Assembly: GCA_965276955.1 (NCBI GenBank)
Contig: CBDIBP010000047.1
Location: forward strand, 1 to 64,000
DNA length: 64,000 nt
Direction: 5' to 3'
From: JABDEZ01 sp965276955
GTDB taxonomy: Bacteria; Bacteroidota; Bacteroidia; Chitinophagales; Chitinophagaceae
This document shows positions 62,349-64,000 of this stretch, one piece after another (positions within the stretch are counted from its first letter, which is position 1; each line of letters begins with the position of its first letter). A program made the translations under genes and the position numbers. A model generated the notes under the pieces. The model was not told where the DNA came from, did not search any database, and worked only from the letters and a program-made list of their open reading frames with translations.

Positions 62349-63434
62349 TCATTTTTTCTTTTTAGGGAACACCTCGCTCATTTTCTTGTCATTGTAGAAG
62401 TCTGTGGCTGCGGGTACCAGCTTGTTTTGGGCCTTCCATAAGGTGAACTGCTGGATAGATCCAGCATGGAATTTGTTCCATGCTTCGTATATCTGTTTGC
62501 TCTCAGCCATGCCAAACAGCCACTCATTATATACATCGAAGAAGCCATTGCGGGTCATGTTATCCTGATAGCTGAACAATGTAAAAGGGTATTGCGATGC
62601 ATATGTAGCGAACCACTCCATTTGAAAACGCGTACGCAGCATGGTAAGGTTCTCTGTCGTAATGCCATCGAGCACAACCGGCGACAAATGCAGGTATGTG
62701 GTGTATACCGCTTCTTCAAAAGATGTGGCCTGTGTCTCTTTTACTTTTTTGAACTCTGGTGCATTTGTGGCCGTAGTATTGTACAGCTTCCGGTACGCAT
62801 CCATTATCAGCTTTCGTGTCTCATCAGCACGCTGTGTCTGGCTTTCCATGTTCACGAATGTCTCGCCATATAGTATGGCCCATATAGGATGAGAAGTGGT
62901 AGCGTAGATGCGTGCAGCCTCGTAGTAGTTAACATGATATGCAGGGTCGCGCTGTATGCCATCCAGCCACTTGGATAGTGCGGCGGGTACTTCGCCTTCC
63001 TCATCATAATATTTGCCCAGCTCGTGATACAACATGCCAGAATTAGGGAAGTGGCTGATGCCTTTTTCTAAGGTGTTTTTTGTGCCTTTAGTATCGCGGT
63101 CAGCAGTTTGGCAGGCAGCCATTACCTGGAAGGTTTGTTCGTCGGCCTGTGGTGTTTTTATTACAGACTCCAGTGTTTTTTTCGCTTCAGCATAGTTACC
63201 ATTCAGGTAATAGGCTTTGCCCAGGTCGCGGAAAAGCAGGGGATTGTCAGGTGCCAGGGGTATAGCTTGCTGGTATAGTATTATGGCTTGCTTCACATTG
63301 CCGTTGGTCATGTACGTGCGTGCCTGGTCATACATCTGTTCCACCTCCGGCGATGGCCAGGCGGACTGTGCCACACATAGATTACCATACAGCACTAAAG
63401 CAAACATGTATAAACAACCGAAAAAACGCCTCAT
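62349..63434 (-). CDS. Secreted tetratricopeptide-repeat protein
   Basis: 361 residues from ATG 63434 (MRRFFGCLYMF). Signal peptide to VAQS. TPR units: VEQMYDQARTYMTNGNVKQAIILYQQAIPLAPDNP, LFRDLGKAYYLNGNYAEAKKTLESVIKTP, and more to about residue 200. The C-terminal region (WFATYASQYPFTLFSYQDN, FFDVYNEWLFGM) is a separate helical domain without a family I recognise. Starts 32 bases after the topoisomerase stop. Confidence 0.75.
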   Translation of the reverse strand: MRRFFGCLYMFALVLYGNLCVAQSAWPSPEVEQMYDQARTYMTNGNVKQAIILYQQAIPLAPDNPLLFRDLGKAYYLNGNYAEAKKTLESVIKTPQADEQTFQVMAACQTADRDTKGTKNTLEKGISHFPNSGMLYHELGKYYDEEGEVPAALSKWLDGIQRDPAYHVNYYEAARIYATTSHPIWAILYGETFVNMESQTQRADETRKLIMDAYRKLYNTTATNAPEFKKVKETQATSFEEAVYTTYLHLSPVVLDGITTENLTMLRTRFQMEWFATYASQYPFTLFSYQDNMTRNGFFDVYNEWLFGMAESKQIYEAWNKFHAGSIQQFTLWKAQNKLVPAATDFYNDKKMSEVFPKKKK

Positions 63435-63466
63435 AAGGATACAAATATAAGTGGTATGTGCTTGCA

Positions 63467-64000
63467 TTACGCTTCCAGTTCGGCTACCAGGTCTTTTTCT
63501 ATCTTCAGGTTGTCTATTATAAATACCTGACGCTGTGGTGTGTTCTTGCCCATAAAGTATTCCAGCAGCTTTTGTATATGTGCGTCCTGGCTCAGCAGCA
63601 CAGGGTCTTTGCGCATATCCTCACCTATGAACTGCGCAAACTCCTCTGGAGATATCTCTCCTAATCCTTTGAAGCGGGTTATCTCTGGTTTTGTACCCAG
63701 CTGTGCTATGGCTCTTTGCCGCTCTTCATCGCTGTAGCAATAGATGGTCTTTTGCTTATTGCGTACCCGGAACAGCGGGGTTTGCAATATGTAGATATGC
63801 CCAGCCCTTACCAGGTCTGGGAAAAACTGCAGGAAGAAGGTCATCAACAGCAAGCGTATGTGCATACCATCCACATCGGCATCGGTAGCTACTATTATGT
63901 TCTCGTACCGCAGGCCATCCAGCCCTTCTTCTATGTTCAGTGCATGTTGCAGCAGGTTGAACTCCTCATTCTCGTACACTACTTTCTTGGTAAGGCCAAA
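63467..64000 (-). CDS. parE: Type IIA topoisomerase subunit B, C-terminal part (right-edge partial)
   Basis: The open frame runs from the right edge to a stop at 63467; 177 codons are visible. TOPRIM-domain end with TDADVDGMHIRLLLMTFFLQFFPDLV, then LQTPLFRVRN and ITRFKGLGEISPEEFAQFI. The TDADVDGMHI block carries the metal-binding DxD. The layout is that of the GyrB/ParE C-terminus, ending at KDLVAELEA without a GyrB-specific tail, so ParE is preferred over GyrB. Subunit of the ATP-dependent decatenating topoisomerase. Confidence 0.85.
   Translation of the reverse strand, partial: FGLTKKVVYENEEFNLLQHALNIEEGLDGLRYENIIVATDADVDGMHIRLLLMTFFLQFFPDLVRAGHIYILQTPLFRVRNKQKTIYCYSDEERQRAIAQLGTKPEITRFKGLGEISPEEFAQFIGEDMRKDPVLLSQDAHIQKLLEYFMGKNTPQRQVFIIDNLKIEKDLVAELEA

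Overview
The window looks like a chromosomal segment of a Bacteroidota bacterium, most likely Chitinophagia (Chitinophagaceae-like). The signs are type IX secretion (T9SS) cargo with type A and type B C-terminal sorting domains, a PorD-type DUF4835 gene beside coaBC, DUF4296, PafA-type phosphatase and PL10 pectate lyase families, promoters of the Bacteroidota form TTG-N19-TAnnTTTG, and genes without recognisable Shine-Dalgarno sites.

Layout. 1-1040: AT-rich end of a probable island (C-terminal fragment of an unknown gene, a DpnII/MboI-like PD-(D/E)XK nuclease) next to a tRNA-Leu(CAA) gene and an inverted copy of that tRNA's 5' half. 1069-6569: hscB, a saccharopine/alanine dehydrogenase-like gene, a decayed TIGR01777 epimerase pseudogene, a BamA-like outer-membrane protein and an MgtC-family protein. 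6577-9824: shikimate operon aroB-aroA-aroC. 9897-15238: methyltransferase, lpdA, a His-rich small membrane protein, a UbiA-like protein and an acyl-CoA carboxylase beta chain. 15860-23381: repeat lipoprotein, M1 peptidase with a barrel-like tail, coaBC-porD-DUF4296, and an ECF sigma factor with its probable membrane partner. 23580-33800: acyl-CoA dehydrogenase, RipA-like protein, EamA transporter, arginine decarboxylase-like enzyme, Hsp20, a candidate small RNA, a sugar-nucleotide reductase, an acetyltransferase, an alpha-oxoamine synthase and a PafA-like phosphatase.

33879-37196 is the clearest accessory region. It holds a four-gene AT-rich operon (PH-like protein, YidD-like protein, 2-TM protein, frameshifted secreted protein), a perfect 21-bp inverted repeat, and an orphan phage-terminase-small-subunit-like HTH gene whose 3' end runs antisense into a conserved gene. 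ribF is then flanked by two copies of a structured intergenic repeat. The rest is mostly core: kynU, lemA-TPM-TPM, a T9SS type B cargo protein, a cytochrome oxidase assembly/subunit cluster (ctaB, two subunit III genes, subunit IV, SCO, DUF420, a small CxxC protein), a GIN-domain lipoprotein, DUF2147, pectate lyase, T9SS type A cargo with a dockerin-like segment, a short ExbD, a histidine kinase, a glycosyltransferase, a large SprB-repeat cargo protein, a SurA-like foldase, a TPR protein and the end of a type IIA topoisomerase B subunit.

The most interesting unexplained signals are the paired structured repeats around ribF, the orphan promoter-terminator unit at 29006-29160, the 33879-35873 cassette with its neighbouring palindrome, and the inverted tRNA-Leu fragment. 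I found no clear new defence or metabolic system. Everything was read by eye, without homology searches.
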